NCBI GenBank assembly: GCA_017458335.1
Contig: JAFTFT010000005.1
Span: 248,001 to 312,000 of the forward strand
DNA: 64,000 bases
From: Oscillospiraceae bacterium
GTDB taxonomy: Bacteria > Bacillota > Clostridia > Oscillospirales > Oscillospiraceae
Direction of reading: 5' to 3'
Shown in pieces: positions 29,775 to 39,129 of the stretch (positions are counted from its first letter, which is position 1; each line of letters begins with the position of its first letter). Position numbers and translations under genes: made by a program. Under the pieces are notes generated by a model. That model was not told the origin of the DNA. It did not search any database and saw nothing but the letters and a program-made list of their open reading frames with translations.

Positions 29775-30404
29775 GTGAGACGAATCTTTGATATGGAGAA
29801 TCCGTTCTGGCAGGGACTGAGCGTGATCGCGGACATGATGCTCCTGAACCTGCTGACGCTGCTGTGCTGCGTACCGGTCATTACGGCGGGCGCCGCGCTG
29901 ACGGCTATGAACGACATGGTCATCCGGATCGTACGCCAGGAAGAGAACGGTATCCTGAAAGGCTACGGACGGGCCTTCCGGCAGAATCTGAAAAACGGCA
30001 TTCTTTTCGGCCTGATCCTTTTGGCCGCGGCTGGCCTGCTCTACTTCGACTATCTCTGCGCACTGACTTATGCGCCGATCTTCCGCTACGGGATCGCGGC
30101 GCTGGCAATTCTGCTGCTGGCTCTGACGATCTATACATTCGCCCTGATGGCGCGGTATGACAACCCGCTTCGTGTCACGCTGAAAAACGCGGTGATACTG
30201 GCGGTGGGATATTTCCCCCAGACCCTCGGGATGATCTGTTTTACGACGGCTTTCTGGCTGTTGTGCATCCGCTTCTGGCGGTACGGAACGCCGGTTCTGT
30301 TCCTGTTTGGGTTCTCACTGCCCTGCTATGTCTGTGTCCTGCTGATGCGGAAGATGTTTGCCCAACTGGAAGAAGAGAAGGATGACGGAGGAAAGAACGA
30401 ATGA
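29775..30404 (+). CDS. YesL-like (DUF624) membrane protein
   Basis: About 209 residues from GTG 29775, with AAAGGA upstream; the frame is open further but without a better start. VRRIFDMENPFWQGLS followed by several membrane helices and a conserved LLCCVPVITAGAALTAMND is typical of YesL. Such proteins accompany sugar ABC transporters in Firmicutes; their role is unknown, perhaps transport assembly. It overlaps the next gene by four bases (ATGA). Confidence 0.85.
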   Translation: MRRIFDMENPFWQGLSVIADMMLLNLLTLLCCVPVITAGAALTAMNDMVIRIVRQEENGILKGYGRAFRQNLKNGILFGLILLAAAGLLYFDYLCALTYAPIFRYGIAALAILLLALTIYTFALMARYDNPLRVTLKNAVILAVGYFPQTLGMICFTTAFWLLCIRFWRYGTPVLFLFGFSLPCYVCVLLMRKMFAQLEEEKDDGGKNE

Positions 30405-32026
30405 AACAGATGAACATTCCCTGGTGGAAGCAGGCGGTGATTTACCAGGTCTATCCGCGGAGCTTCTGTGACTCGAACGGCGACGGAATCGGGGACCTCC
30501 CCGGGATCCTCACAAAGCTGGATTATCTTCAGGAACTCGGGATCGGCGCGATCTGGCTCTCCCCGGTCTTCTGCTCGCCACAGGACGACAACGGATACGA
30601 CATCTCGGACTATCAGGACATCGACCCCATCTTCGGAACGCTGGAGGATATGGACCGCCTGATCGCCGAGGCGGGGAAGCGCGGTATCCGGATCATTCTG
30701 GACCTCGTGCTGAACCATTCCTCGGACGAGCACCGCTGGTTTATCGAGGCGAAAAAGAGCAGGGACAATCCGTATCATGACTACTACATCTGGCGCGACG
30801 GCGACGGCGTGACACCCCCGAACGAGCTGAAGTCCGGCTTCGGCGGGGCGGCCTGGGAGTGGGTGCCCGAGCTGGGGCAGTATTATTTCCACCAGTTTTC
30901 GGTCAAACAGCCGGATCTAAACTGGGACAACCCGAAGCTCCGCGCGGAGCTCTACCGCATGATCAACTGGTGGGCCGACCGGGGCATCGGCGGCTTCCGC
31001 CTGGACGTCGTGGACCATTTGGGAAAAGACCCGGACCACGGCATCATGAAATGCGCGCCCACGCTGCACCCCTATGTCCGCGAGATGAGCCGGGCCGCGT
31101 TTCAGAGACCCGGCCTGGTCACGGTCGGAGAGGCCTGGAGCGCGGACGTGGAAGGGGCAAAGCTCTACAGCAACCCGGACGGGTCCGAGCTCTCCATGGT
31201 TTTCCAGTTTGAGCATATGAAGATCGACCAGATCCCGGGCAAAGAGAAATGGGACATGGTCCCGATTGACTTCGTAGAACTGAAAAAGATCTTCACCCGC
31301 TGGCAGAAGGGCCTGTACGGGCAGGGCTGGAACAGCCTCTTCTGGGAAAATCACGACCTGCCGCGCAGCGTCTCCCGCTTTGCCGACGACGGCATATACC
31401 GGATAGAATCGGCAAAGATGCTGGCGATCCTCCTGCACGGGATGCAGGGTACCCCCTATGTCTATCAGGGGGAAGAGCTCGGCATGACCAATTATGACTT
31501 CCGGGCGGAAGAATGCCGGGATATCGAGATCCTGAACATGGTGCGCGAACGCCGGGCACAGGGTTACTCCGAAGAATGGATCCGCGACGCCATCCGGAGA
31601 AAAGGCCGTGACAACGCCCGGACGCCCATGCAGTGGAGCACGGCGCCCAACGCCGGCTTCACGACGGGCGAACCCTGGCTTGTGGTGAACCCAAATTACC
31701 GCGAGATCAACGCTGAGGACCAGATTGGACGGGATGATTCGGTTTTCGCGTGCTACCGGACGCTGATCCGGCTGAGAAAAGAACTCCCCGTACTGACGAA
31801 CGGAACGTATGAGCCGCTGCTGGAGGAGAACAGGCAGCTCTTCGCCTACCGGCGGGACGACGGAGAACACCGGCTGCTGGTCGTATGCAACTTCTTCGGC
31901 GAAGCGGTGCCGGATCCTCTTACGGAAGAAGAGAAAGGCGGCCGGCTGCTGCTCAGCAGTTATAATGCCCCGGGGGATGATCCCGCGATCCTGCGGCCCT
32001 ACGAGGCGCGGATGCTGCTCTTCTGA
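30401..32026 (+). CDS. GH13 alpha-glucosidase (oligo-1,6-glucosidase/sucrase type)
   Basis: 541 residues, no signal peptide, so cytoplasmic. WWKQAVIYQVYPRSFCDSNGDGIGDL starts the barrel. The nucleophile Asp is in GGFRLDVVDHL, the acid/base Glu in VTVGEAWS and the third Asp in FWENHDLPR. These are GH13 subfamily 31 features. It releases glucose from short alpha-glucosides, possibly also sucrose or its isomers. Starts four bases inside the YesL-like gene. Confidence 0.94.
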   Translation: MKQMNIPWWKQAVIYQVYPRSFCDSNGDGIGDLPGILTKLDYLQELGIGAIWLSPVFCSPQDDNGYDISDYQDIDPIFGTLEDMDRLIAEAGKRGIRIILDLVLNHSSDEHRWFIEAKKSRDNPYHDYYIWRDGDGVTPPNELKSGFGGAAWEWVPELGQYYFHQFSVKQPDLNWDNPKLRAELYRMINWWADRGIGGFRLDVVDHLGKDPDHGIMKCAPTLHPYVREMSRAAFQRPGLVTVGEAWSADVEGAKLYSNPDGSELSMVFQFEHMKIDQIPGKEKWDMVPIDFVELKKIFTRWQKGLYGQGWNSLFWENHDLPRSVSRFADDGIYRIESAKMLAILLHGMQGTPYVYQGEELGMTNYDFRAEECRDIEILNMVRERRAQGYSEEWIRDAIRRKGRDNARTPMQWSTAPNAGFTTGEPWLVVNPNYREINAEDQIGRDDSVFACYRTLIRLRKELPVLTNGTYEPLLEENRQLFAYRRDDGEHRLLVVCNFFGEAVPDPLTEEEKGGRLLLSSYNAPGDDPAILRPYEARMLLF

Positions 32027-32055
32027 GCGACAGCCTGCCATCGCTGAAGCGCCAC

Positions 32056-32090
32056 GAAAAAGAAAAACCGGAGACCGAAACGGTCTCCGG
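32056..32090 (-). terminator. Terminator of the GH32 gene
   Basis: Stem CCGGAGACC / GGTCTCCGG with a five-base loop. On the minus strand it is followed by TTTTTCTTTTT, so it ends the leftward GH32 transcript; the plus strand lacks the T-run. Confidence 0.85.
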
Positions 32091-32193
32091 AAATAAAGTG
32101 AAGTCATGCAGGGGGCAGGGGACAAGCCCGGCACGGCGGAAGCAGCATCCGGGCGAATGCTTTGCGGGAAGAACGAAGCTGCAGGCAGACCGC

Positions 32194-33675
32194 TCAGCCA
32201 CCCAGCTGGTAGCTGAGCACATTGATCCGGACGGCCCCGTCGGCGAAGAAGCTGATCCCTTCGGCACTGAGATCGGTGCTGACCGTGGCGGAGAGCACCT
32301 GCTCCCCGTCGTTCACAAACACCTCGGCGCTGAAGCGGTCCAGAATGAGGCGCAGCTTCAGGCGCCCGCCGTCGTGGCGGACCTTGGCCCGGCGCTGATG
32401 GATGATGGCCCGGCGGGAACCGGAGAACTTCCGGTCGATCTTCAGGACGGACTCATGCGGCCGGAAGCTGACCGTGGTGTGGTAGAGCTCGTTCTGGGCA
32501 AAGCGGATGGCGAAACGGTTGAACAGCGGCCCTTCCGGCTCGATCTCGAGCTCCAGGTCGACGGTGCGCCCGTGAACACCCGGAAGCCGGATTTCGGAAT
32601 TCTCGATCCGTACCTGCTCGTGACGAACCGCCTCCCCGCGCAGCGCTTCCAGTTCGCGGACCGGCGTCTGATAAAGGATGCCGTTTCGGACGGAGAGCTC
32701 TCTGGGCAGGCTCATCTGGCCGAACCAGGGGACCCATCTGGTGTGCAGGTTGCAGGTGTCCCAGTTCTGCATCCAGCCGATCATGACGCGTCTTCCGTCA
32801 GGCGTGAGGACCGTCTGCGGCGCGTAGAAGTCGATGCCGTAGTCCACGGCGTGGTCGGATTCCTCGGTGAAAACGCCGGTATCGTCGTCGCAGTGGCCCA
32901 GCAGGTAAAAGGTGCCGTTTCCGTTGTGGTATTCAAAGCCCTTCGGCAGCATGTCCTGGGCGCTGGCCAGCAGAACATCGTAACCGTCGAGACGGAAGAA
33001 ATCTGGGCACTCCCACATGAGGCCGATGCGGTTATGATTCTCCGCCAGAGGGCCGACGAGGCTCCAATGAATGGCATCCACGCTGCGGTACTGCAGAATC
33101 TGCCCGCCCTCGCCGAGGCGGTTGTTGGCGATCAGGGCGCGGAACGTGCCGTCGGGGAGCTTCAAAATCTTTGGATCGCGGAAATCAAAGCGGCTGCCGC
33201 CTGTGGGTAGATCCGCTTCCGTCAGAATGGGGTTCCCGGTATATTTCTCATAGTTCAGCCCGTCACCGAAGGCGAGACACTGGGTCTGGACTTCACGGAC
33301 CTGCCCGTCGGGTGTGGTCTCATGGCGGACACCGGTATACATGAGCAGCTGCCGTCCGTCGGAGAGCTCGACCGCGCTGCCGGAGAAGCATCCGTCCTTG
33401 TCATAGGGCATATCGGGCGCCAGCGCGCAGGGGAGGAACTCCCAATGCAGCAGATCGCGGCTCACGGCATGGCCCCAGTGCATCGGGCCCCAGTGAGAGT
33501 CATAGGGGTGATACTGATAGAACATATGGTACTGCCCCTGATACCAGGAAAAGCCGTTCGGGTCGTTCATCCAGCCGATCCAGGGCGTGAGATGGAAGAG
33601 CGGGCGATCCCTGTCGGGGATGGCGCTGCCGTGGCGCTTTTCAAAGATTCTTGCTTCCTGTAATGCCTGACTCAT
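32194..33675 (-). CDS. scrB: GH32 sucrose hydrolase / beta-fructofuranosidase
   Basis: 493 residues from ATG 33675 (AGAGGA nine bases upstream). All three GH32 landmarks are present: WMNDPNGF (nucleophile Asp), FRDPKI (transition-state Asp) and ECPDFF (acid/base Glu). No signal peptide: intracellular. As import is by an ABC system, the substrate is more likely free sucrose than sucrose 6-phosphate. The gene is divergent from the amylosucrase-fructokinase operon. An operator overlaps its promoter. Confidence 0.94.
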   Translation of the reverse strand: MSQALQEARIFEKRHGSAIPDRDRPLFHLTPWIGWMNDPNGFSWYQGQYHMFYQYHPYDSHWGPMHWGHAVSRDLLHWEFLPCALAPDMPYDKDGCFSGSAVELSDGRQLLMYTGVRHETTPDGQVREVQTQCLAFGDGLNYEKYTGNPILTEADLPTGGSRFDFRDPKILKLPDGTFRALIANNRLGEGGQILQYRSVDAIHWSLVGPLAENHNRIGLMWECPDFFRLDGYDVLLASAQDMLPKGFEYHNGNGTFYLLGHCDDDTGVFTEESDHAVDYGIDFYAPQTVLTPDGRRVMIGWMQNWDTCNLHTRWVPWFGQMSLPRELSVRNGILYQTPVRELEALRGEAVRHEQVRIENSEIRLPGVHGRTVDLELEIEPEGPLFNRFAIRFAQNELYHTTVSFRPHESVLKIDRKFSGSRRAIIHQRRAKVRHDGGRLKLRLILDRFSAEVFVNDGEQVLSATVSTDLSAEGISFFADGAVRINVLSYQLGG

Positions 33676-33729
33676 GGCGATCATTCCTCTCACATTCAGA
33701 CGGTACTCCGCCGCGTGCGGCGGGCTTCA

Positions 33730-33743
33730 TGAAACGTATCATA
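33730..33743 (-). promoter_or_regulatory. Operator O3 overlapping the scrB -10 box
   Basis: TGAAACGTATCA (33730-33741) is one base off TGAAACGTTTCA. The minus-strand TATGAT (33738-33743) overlaps it, so bound repressor would block RNA polymerase. It is the third site of the same type in the locus. Confidence 0.6.
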
Positions 33744-33780
33744 TCACAGAATATGACTTTCGCATAGAGCATTTTTTAAT

Positions 33781-33809
33781 TTGACAGCAAAGATTCGACA
33801 GAATACAAT
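33781..33809 (+). promoter_or_regulatory. Promoter of the amylosucrase-fructokinase operon
   Basis: TTGACA at 33781-33786 and TACAAT at 33804-33809, spacer 17. Operator O3 lies 40 bases upstream. Confidence 0.8.
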
Positions 33810-33859
33810 GGATGAGAATTGATACTGCTTAACGGTGCTGCATGCTGCGTGAAGGTCAT

Positions 33860-33880
33860 CTCTCCGCCGGAGGCGGAGAG
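33860..33880 (+). repeat. Leader hairpin before the amylosucrase-like gene
   Basis: CTCTCCGCC / GGCGGAGAG with a three-base loop, about 55 bases before the start codon; no T-run. Possibly a stability element. Confidence 0.45.
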
Positions 33881-33936
33881 ACGTACGGGAAATGCATTTC
33901 GTTAAGGAGAATATTTCAGTCAACAGAGGGTCAATC

Positions 33937-35811
33937 ATGAACAGAGAAAAGTGGAAAACGGAGTTTCGTACCCGCTTCGAAGCCTGCGAGGAGGAGCTGC
34001 GGGCACGCTATATGGACCTTTACCACGGCGATGAAGCTGCCTGGGACTATTTCACGGGGATGCTCTACCGTGCCTGGCAGGAGCGCTCCACGGCGCTGAA
34101 GAAGCTGGACCGGCAGCGCCTGAAGAACCCCGACTGGTACCGGGGGCACAATCTCCTGGGCATGCTGATGTATGTGAACGCCTTTGCCGGCAGCCTGAAC
34201 GGAGTACGCGACAGGCTGGATTATCTGGAAGACTGCGGCGTGAACTACCTGCATCTGATGCCGATCTTGGAGAGCCCAAAGGGGCGCAGCGACGGTGGCT
34301 ACGCGGTGGCAAACTTCCGGAAGATCGAGCCGGAACTGGGCACGATGGAGGATCTGGAAGCGCTGGCGGCGGACTGCCACGCGAGGGGCATTTCCCTCTG
34401 CCTGGATTTCGTGATGAACCACACCAGCGAGGATCACGAGTGGGCGAGAAAGGCCCGGGCCGGAGACGCGGAGTGCCAGGCGCGGTATTTCTTCTATGAC
34501 GACTGGACCATTCCGGAGGAGTTTGAGAAGACGGTGCCGCAGGTATTTCCAACCACGGCCCCCGGCAACTTCAGCTGGTGCGAAGAAGCCCATAAGGTTG
34601 TGATGACGACCTTCTATCCCTATCAGTGGGACCTGAACTATGCCAATCCGATCGTCTTCAACGACATGACGGAGAACATGCTCTATCTCTGCAACCAGGG
34701 CGTGGACATCATCCGCCTGGACGCGGTGCCTTATATCTGGAAGGAGCTCGGCACAAACTGCCGCAATCTCCCGCAGGTCCATTCCCTGGTGCGGATGATG
34801 CACATGGCGTCGGATATCGTCTGCCCGGGCACGCTGCTGCTGGGCGAGGTGGTTATGGAGCCCTCCAAGGTCGTCCCGTATTTCGGCACGGTGGAGAAGC
34901 CCGAATGCCACATGCTCTATAACGTCACCACCATGGCCAGCACCTGGCATACCGTGGCGACCAAAGATGTGCGCCTGCTGCAGTACCAGCTGAGCCAGGT
35001 CTTTGCGCTTCCGAAGGAGTATACCTTCCTCAACTATCTGCGCTGCCACGACGATATCGGCTGGGGCCTCGACTACGGCTTCCTGAACCGCTTCGGCATG
35101 GGCGAGGTGCCGCACAAGAAGTTCCTGAACGACTGTCTGACCGGACGCCTGCCCGGGAGTCCGAGCAGGGGAGAGCTCTACAACGACGATCCAAGACTGG
35201 GCGATGCGCGGCTCTGCGGCACGACTGCCTCGCTCTGCGGTGTGGAGGCGGCGCGCTATGAGAAGGATGAGGAAAAGCTCGCCTGGGCGCTGCGGCTGGA
35301 TATCAGCCTGCATGCCTACATGTTCACGCTCAGCGGAATTCCCGTGCTCTACAGCGGCGACGAGATCGCGCAGGAGAACGACTACAGCTACCACAATGAT
35401 CCGGACAAGGCGGCCGACAGCCGGTACCTGCACCGGGGCAATATGAACTGGGAGGCGGCGAAGCTCCGCCACGATCCGGCCACCCCGGAGGGGCAGATCT
35501 TTACCGCGCTGCGTGCGCTGGAGACCCTGCGCGATGCCCACCGCGTTTTTGACAGCCGGGCTGATGTCTGGCTGCTCCGGACCGGGGACAACGCTGTCCT
35601 CGGCATCGGGCGCTACCATCAGGGGGAGAAGCTGCTGGCGCTCTTCAACTTCGCCGAAACGGAGCGGCGGGTCTCGATCGACGAACTGGGCGAGTACCGG
35701 GATCTGCTGAGCGGGCAGGCCGTGGACAAATGGAACCTCACGCTCCTGCCGGGCGGCTTCCTGTGGCTGCTCTGCGATTTCGGCGAAGAGAACGGAAAAC
35801 AAGGATCATAA
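33937..35811 (+). CDS. Amylosucrase-like GH13 (subfamily 4) enzyme
   Basis: 624 residues from ATG 33937. It aligns along its length by eye with Neisseria polysaccharea amylosucrase: an all-helical N-terminal domain, then LNYLHLMP-type strands, SDGGYAVANFRKIEPELGTM, QWDLNYANP, nucleophile Asp in DIIRLDAVPYIWK, Glu in LLLGEVVMEPSKV and Asp in LNYLRCHDDIGWG. Amylosucrase transfers glucose from sucrose to a growing alpha-1,4-glucan, releasing fructose; the adjacent fructokinase would use it. No signal peptide. A purely hydrolytic or phosphorolytic relative cannot be ruled out. Confidence 0.87.
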   Translation: MNREKWKTEFRTRFEACEEELRARYMDLYHGDEAAWDYFTGMLYRAWQERSTALKKLDRQRLKNPDWYRGHNLLGMLMYVNAFAGSLNGVRDRLDYLEDCGVNYLHLMPILESPKGRSDGGYAVANFRKIEPELGTMEDLEALAADCHARGISLCLDFVMNHTSEDHEWARKARAGDAECQARYFFYDDWTIPEEFEKTVPQVFPTTAPGNFSWCEEAHKVVMTTFYPYQWDLNYANPIVFNDMTENMLYLCNQGVDIIRLDAVPYIWKELGTNCRNLPQVHSLVRMMHMASDIVCPGTLLLGEVVMEPSKVVPYFGTVEKPECHMLYNVTTMASTWHTVATKDVRLLQYQLSQVFALPKEYTFLNYLRCHDDIGWGLDYGFLNRFGMGEVPHKKFLNDCLTGRLPGSPSRGELYNDDPRLGDARLCGTTASLCGVEAARYEKDEEKLAWALRLDISLHAYMFTLSGIPVLYSGDEIAQENDYSYHNDPDKAADSRYLHRGNMNWEAAKLRHDPATPEGQIFTALRALETLRDAHRVFDSRADVWLLRTGDNAVLGIGRYHQGEKLLALFNFAETERRVSIDELGEYRDLLSGQAVDKWNLTLLPGGFLWLLCDFGEENGKQGS

Positions 35812-35829
35812 GAGAGGATGGAAACGACG

Positions 35830-36792
35830 ATGAAGAACTATGATGTTGTGGCACTGGGCGAGCTGCTGGTCGACTTTACCCGGAACGGAGAGAGCGGCCA
35901 GGGAAATCCTCTGTTTGAGGCCAATCCCGGCGGAGCACCGGCGAATGTCCTGGCCATGCTGCAGAAGCTGGGAAAAAAGACCGCCTTCATCGGCAAGGTG
36001 GGACAGGACGGCTTCGGAAACCTTCTCGCGGAAACGGTGCAGAAGGCGGGCGTTGATGTCAGCGGCCTGAAACGGGATCCGGAGATTCCGACGACCCTGG
36101 CCATCGTGAATACCTTCCCCAACGGCGACCGGGACTTCAGCTTCTATCGGAAGCCGGGTGCGGACCTGCTGCTGACGGCGGACGAACTGGACGAGGATCT
36201 GCTGAAAAACTGCCGGATCTTCCACTTCGGCACGCTGTCCCTGACGGATGAGCCCTGCCGCAGCGCCACAATTCGGGCGCTGGAGCTGGCCCGCGGGGCG
36301 GGAGCGCTGATCTCCTTCGATCCGAACTGGCGCCCGCCGCTCTGGCCGAGCGAAGAAGCGGCGAAGGAGCAGATCTCCTGGGGCCTCGGCCAGTGCGACA
36401 TCCTGAAGATTGCGGATAACGAGATCCTGTTCATGACCGGCGAAGAGGACTTTGACAGGGCCGCCGCGGTGCTGAAGGAGCGTTATCCGAACATCCGCCT
36501 CCTGAACGTGACCGCGGGCGGGGACGGAAGCCACTCCTACTACGGCGGGTATCAGGTCTTTGAGCCGGCCTGCAGCTTAGGCGGCGTGATCGAGACCACC
36601 GGAGCGGGAGACACCTTCTGCGCCTGCGTGCTGAACTATGTCCTGGAGCACGGGCTGGATGATCTGCGCGAAGAGAACCTGCATGAGATGCTGCGCTTTG
36701 CCAATACCGCGGCCTACATCGTCACCACCCGCAAGGGCGCGATCCGCTCGATGCCGGAGCCGGCGGAAGTCGCGGCGATCCTGAACCGCTGA
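35830..36792 (+). CDS. scrK: Fructokinase, PfkB family
   Basis: 320 residues from ATG 35830; an ATG at 35818 is also possible but touches its Shine-Dalgarno. NPGGAPANVLAMLQKLG is the sugar-binding N-terminal motif, and TTGAGDTFCACVLNYVL carries the catalytic Asp. It phosphorylates fructose, released by the GH32 and amylosucrase-like enzymes. It follows the amylosucrase-like gene by 18 bases, so one transcript; a strong terminator ends it at 36941. Confidence 0.92.
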   Translation: MKNYDVVALGELLVDFTRNGESGQGNPLFEANPGGAPANVLAMLQKLGKKTAFIGKVGQDGFGNLLAETVQKAGVDVSGLKRDPEIPTTLAIVNTFPNGDRDFSFYRKPGADLLLTADELDEDLLKNCRIFHFGTLSLTDEPCRSATIRALELARGAGALISFDPNWRPPLWPSEEAAKEQISWGLGQCDILKIADNEILFMTGEEDFDRAAAVLKERYPNIRLLNVTAGGDGSHSYYGGYQVFEPACSLGGVIETTGAGDTFCACVLNYVLEHGLDDLREENLHEMLRFANTAAYIVTTRKGAIRSMPEPAEVAAILNR

Positions 36793-36897
36793 GCGGGAAA
36801 ACCGGGACCGACCGTACGGTATAGGTATTGGCCCGGCCGGTGCAGCAGAAGCCAAACCGGTATTGTAAGAACCGGACTCAAGACGTGATGTGAAACC

Positions 36898-36941
36898 AAA
36901 AAGAGATCCCAACCCGTTGATTCGGAAGGGATCTCTTTTTT
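36898..36941 (+). terminator. Terminator of the amylosucrase-fructokinase operon
   Basis: AAAAGAGATCCC / GGGATCTCTTTTTT arms; the stem has T-runs on both strands so it also ends the convergent glycerophosphodiesterase gene. Confidence 0.88.
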
Positions 36942-36984
36942 CACGCAATTTTAAACGATGTGCTTTTTTACAATCAGGACCGGT

Positions 36985-37725
36985 TCAGGCCTTCTTCGCG
37001 GCCAGCCACGCCATCGGAACGCTGGGGAAGTTCGTGATAATTCCCTCCACGTCCCAGGCGTAGAGCTTTTCAAGGCCCGCCATGTCGTTCACGGTCCAGA
37101 CGTTGATCTTGACGCCGTGAGCCTTGCAGTCGGCGACGTTCTCATTGTTCAGCGCGGCGATCGGCGGGTGGTAGCAGTGGAAGCCTGCGGCCTCGCAGTA
37201 TGCCCCGGGATAAACCTTGACGCCGCTCTCGTGCTCGACCAGCGCGCCGAGCTCAACCTCCGGCGGAAGGATGCCCTTCATCCGGGTCAGACTGAAATGG
37301 TTGAAAGAGGAGAACAGGACTTTCTTCTCGAGGCCGTACTTTACGACCATATCCCAGGTTTTCTGCTCAATCCCGGGATAATAGGTGTTGTCGGTCTTGA
37401 TTTCGATGTTGGTGAACAGATCCTGCCCGGCGGCCCATTCACAGTATTCCTCGAAGGCGGGAACCTTCTCGGGTGCATAGCGGTCTTTCCACAGGTTGGC
37501 GGCATTGAGCGTCCTCAGCTTCGCATAGCTCATGTCGCAGATCCGGCCGGTGCCGTCGGTGGTGCGGTCGACGCGCTCGTCATGGTGGACGACGAGGACG
37601 CCGTCCTTTGTCATATGGACATCCAGCTCGATTCCGTCCGTACCGACCTGGGCGGCTTTCCGGAAGGAGAGCATGGTGTTCTCCGGATAGGCACCGCTGT
37701 ACCCGCGGTGTGCCATTACTTTCAT
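36985..37725 (-). CDS. Glycerophosphodiester phosphodiesterase
   Basis: 246 residues, no signal peptide, so intracellular. The catalytic motifs are AHRGYSGAYPENTMLSF (residues 5-21), DGIELDVHMTKDGVLVVHHDE (metal-binding Glu/Asp and general-acid His) and the late VNVWTVND-like KINVWTVND. It hydrolyses glycerophosphodiesters to an alcohol and glycerol 3-phosphate. It lies 116 bases after TRAP1 dctM on the same strand, with a strong hairpin between. Confidence 0.93.
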   Translation of the reverse strand: MKVMAHRGYSGAYPENTMLSFRKAAQVGTDGIELDVHMTKDGVLVVHHDERVDRTTDGTGRICDMSYAKLRTLNAANLWKDRYAPEKVPAFEEYCEWAAGQDLFTNIEIKTDNTYYPGIEQKTWDMVVKYGLEKKVLFSSFNHFSLTRMKGILPPEVELGALVEHESGVKVYPGAYCEAAGFHCYHPPIAALNNENVADCKAHGVKINVWTVNDMAGLEKLYAWDVEGIITNFPSVPMAWLAAKKA

Positions 37726-37776
37726 TCTGGTGAATCTCCTTTATCTAATGAATACAGGGAAGCATCGTCTGTTTCC

Positions 37777-37811
37777 GGAATCTCTCCCCGCCTTCGGCGG
37801 GGAGAGATTCC
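37777..37811 (-). promoter_or_regulatory. Hairpin between TRAP1 dctM and the phosphodiesterase gene
   Basis: Perfect 15-bp stem GGAATCTCTCCCCGC / GCGGGGAGAGATTCC around a UUCG-type loop. No T-run on either side, so attenuation or mRNA stability rather than full termination. Confidence 0.65.
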
Positions 37812-37841
37812 TGGCAAATCATATTTACCGCTTGGATGGAA

Positions 37842-39128
37842 TCAGTAAATCAGGTTCGGCAGCAGCAGGGAGATGCCGGGGATATAGGTGATCAGGAGCA
37901 GCGCGATAATCAGCGCGAGAATGAAAGGCTGAACCTCGCGGATGAATTCGGACATCTTGCTCCCGGTGATCGACACACAGGTGAACATCATGGAACCGAA
38001 GGGGGGCGTCAGACCGCCGATCATGATGTTGACGTTCACCACGATGCCGAAGTGCACCAGATCGATCCCGGCCGCCTTGACCAGCGGCACCATCAGCGGG
38101 GCCAGGATGATCAGCGCGGCGCCGCCTTCCAGGAACATGCCCATGATCAGCAGCGCGACGTTCAGGATCAGCAGGATCAGGTACTTGTTGGAAGCAATGC
38201 CGCTGACAGACTTCAGAAGCGTATTCGGAATATTCTCCCAGGTGAGGTAATAGCCGAAGAGGTTCGCGGCCACGATGATCAGCATGACCGTGCAGGTACC
38301 GGAGATGGTCTCACGGAAGACGGGGATGAAGTGCTCCTTCTTCAGGCCGCGATAGACAAACTTGCCGATGATGAAGCAGTAGAGAATGCCGACACCGCCG
38401 GCTTCGGTCGGGGTGAAGAGACCCATGCGCATGCCCATGATGATGCCGAGGGGGAAGAACAGCGCCCAGAAGGAATCCAGAGCCTGCTTGGCAATGACCT
38501 TGGCACTGGCGCGGGTGTCACGGCTCGGTGCATAGCCGCGCTTTTTGGCAATGATATGGACGGCCACCATGAGGGCCAGCGCCATGACAAAACCCGGAAT
38601 ATAGCCGGCGGCAAAGAGTTTTCCGACGGAGGCGCCGGCGATCAGACCGTAGACGATCAGGTTGATTCCGGGAGGAATAATCGGCGTGATGCAGGAGGAA
38701 GCGGCCGTGATGGCGGCGGAGAAGCCTGTGCCGTAACCGCGCTTTTCCATCTCGGGGACCAGCATCTTGCATTCCATGGCGGCGTCGGCGTTGGCCGAGC
38801 CGGAGCAGCCGCCCATCAGCATGCTGAGCAGGACGTTGATCTGGGCGAGGCCGCCGGGGCGGTGACCGGTCAGTGCGTCGGCAAAGGCCATCAGCTTGTC
38901 GCTCATGCCGGCGTAGTTCATGATGGAGCCGGCCATGATGAAGAAGGGAATGGCCAGGAAGGGGAAGGACTGGGTCGAAGTGATGAACTTCTGCAGCAGC
39001 AGATAGACCTTGGAGGTCGTGTCCACAAAGCCGAAGTAGTACAGCGTGCCCGCCATCAGCGCATAGGCGATGGGGATTCCGGTGAAGTAAAGAATCAGCG
39101 CGATAATAATCGGGAGGTACATGGTCAT
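37842..39128 (-). CDS. dctM: TRAP1 transporter large permease (DctM)
   Basis: 428 residues, about 12 hydrophobic segments. MTMYLPIIIALILYFTGIPIAYALM opens the protein; SGSANADAAMECKMLVPEMEKRGY and ASSCITPIIPPGINLIVYG are conserved DctM sequences, as is NVNIMIGGLTPPFGSMMFT near the end. It is the membrane transport unit driven by an ion gradient. Begins one base after the dctQ stop. Confidence 0.95.
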   Translation of the reverse strand: MTMYLPIIIALILYFTGIPIAYALMAGTLYYFGFVDTTSKVYLLLQKFITSTQSFPFLAIPFFIMAGSIMNYAGMSDKLMAFADALTGHRPGGLAQINVLLSMLMGGCSGSANADAAMECKMLVPEMEKRGYGTGFSAAITAASSCITPIIPPGINLIVYGLIAGASVGKLFAAGYIPGFVMALALMVAVHIIAKKRGYAPSRDTRASAKVIAKQALDSFWALFFPLGIIMGMRMGLFTPTEAGGVGILYCFIIGKFVYRGLKKEHFIPVFRETISGTCTVMLIIVAANLFGYYLTWENIPNTLLKSVSGIASNKYLILLILNVALLIMGMFLEGGAALIILAPLMVPLVKAAGIDLVHFGIVVNVNIMIGGLTPPFGSMMFTCVSITGSKMSEFIREVQPFILALIIALLLITYIPGISLLLPNLIY

Positions 39129-39129
39129 G

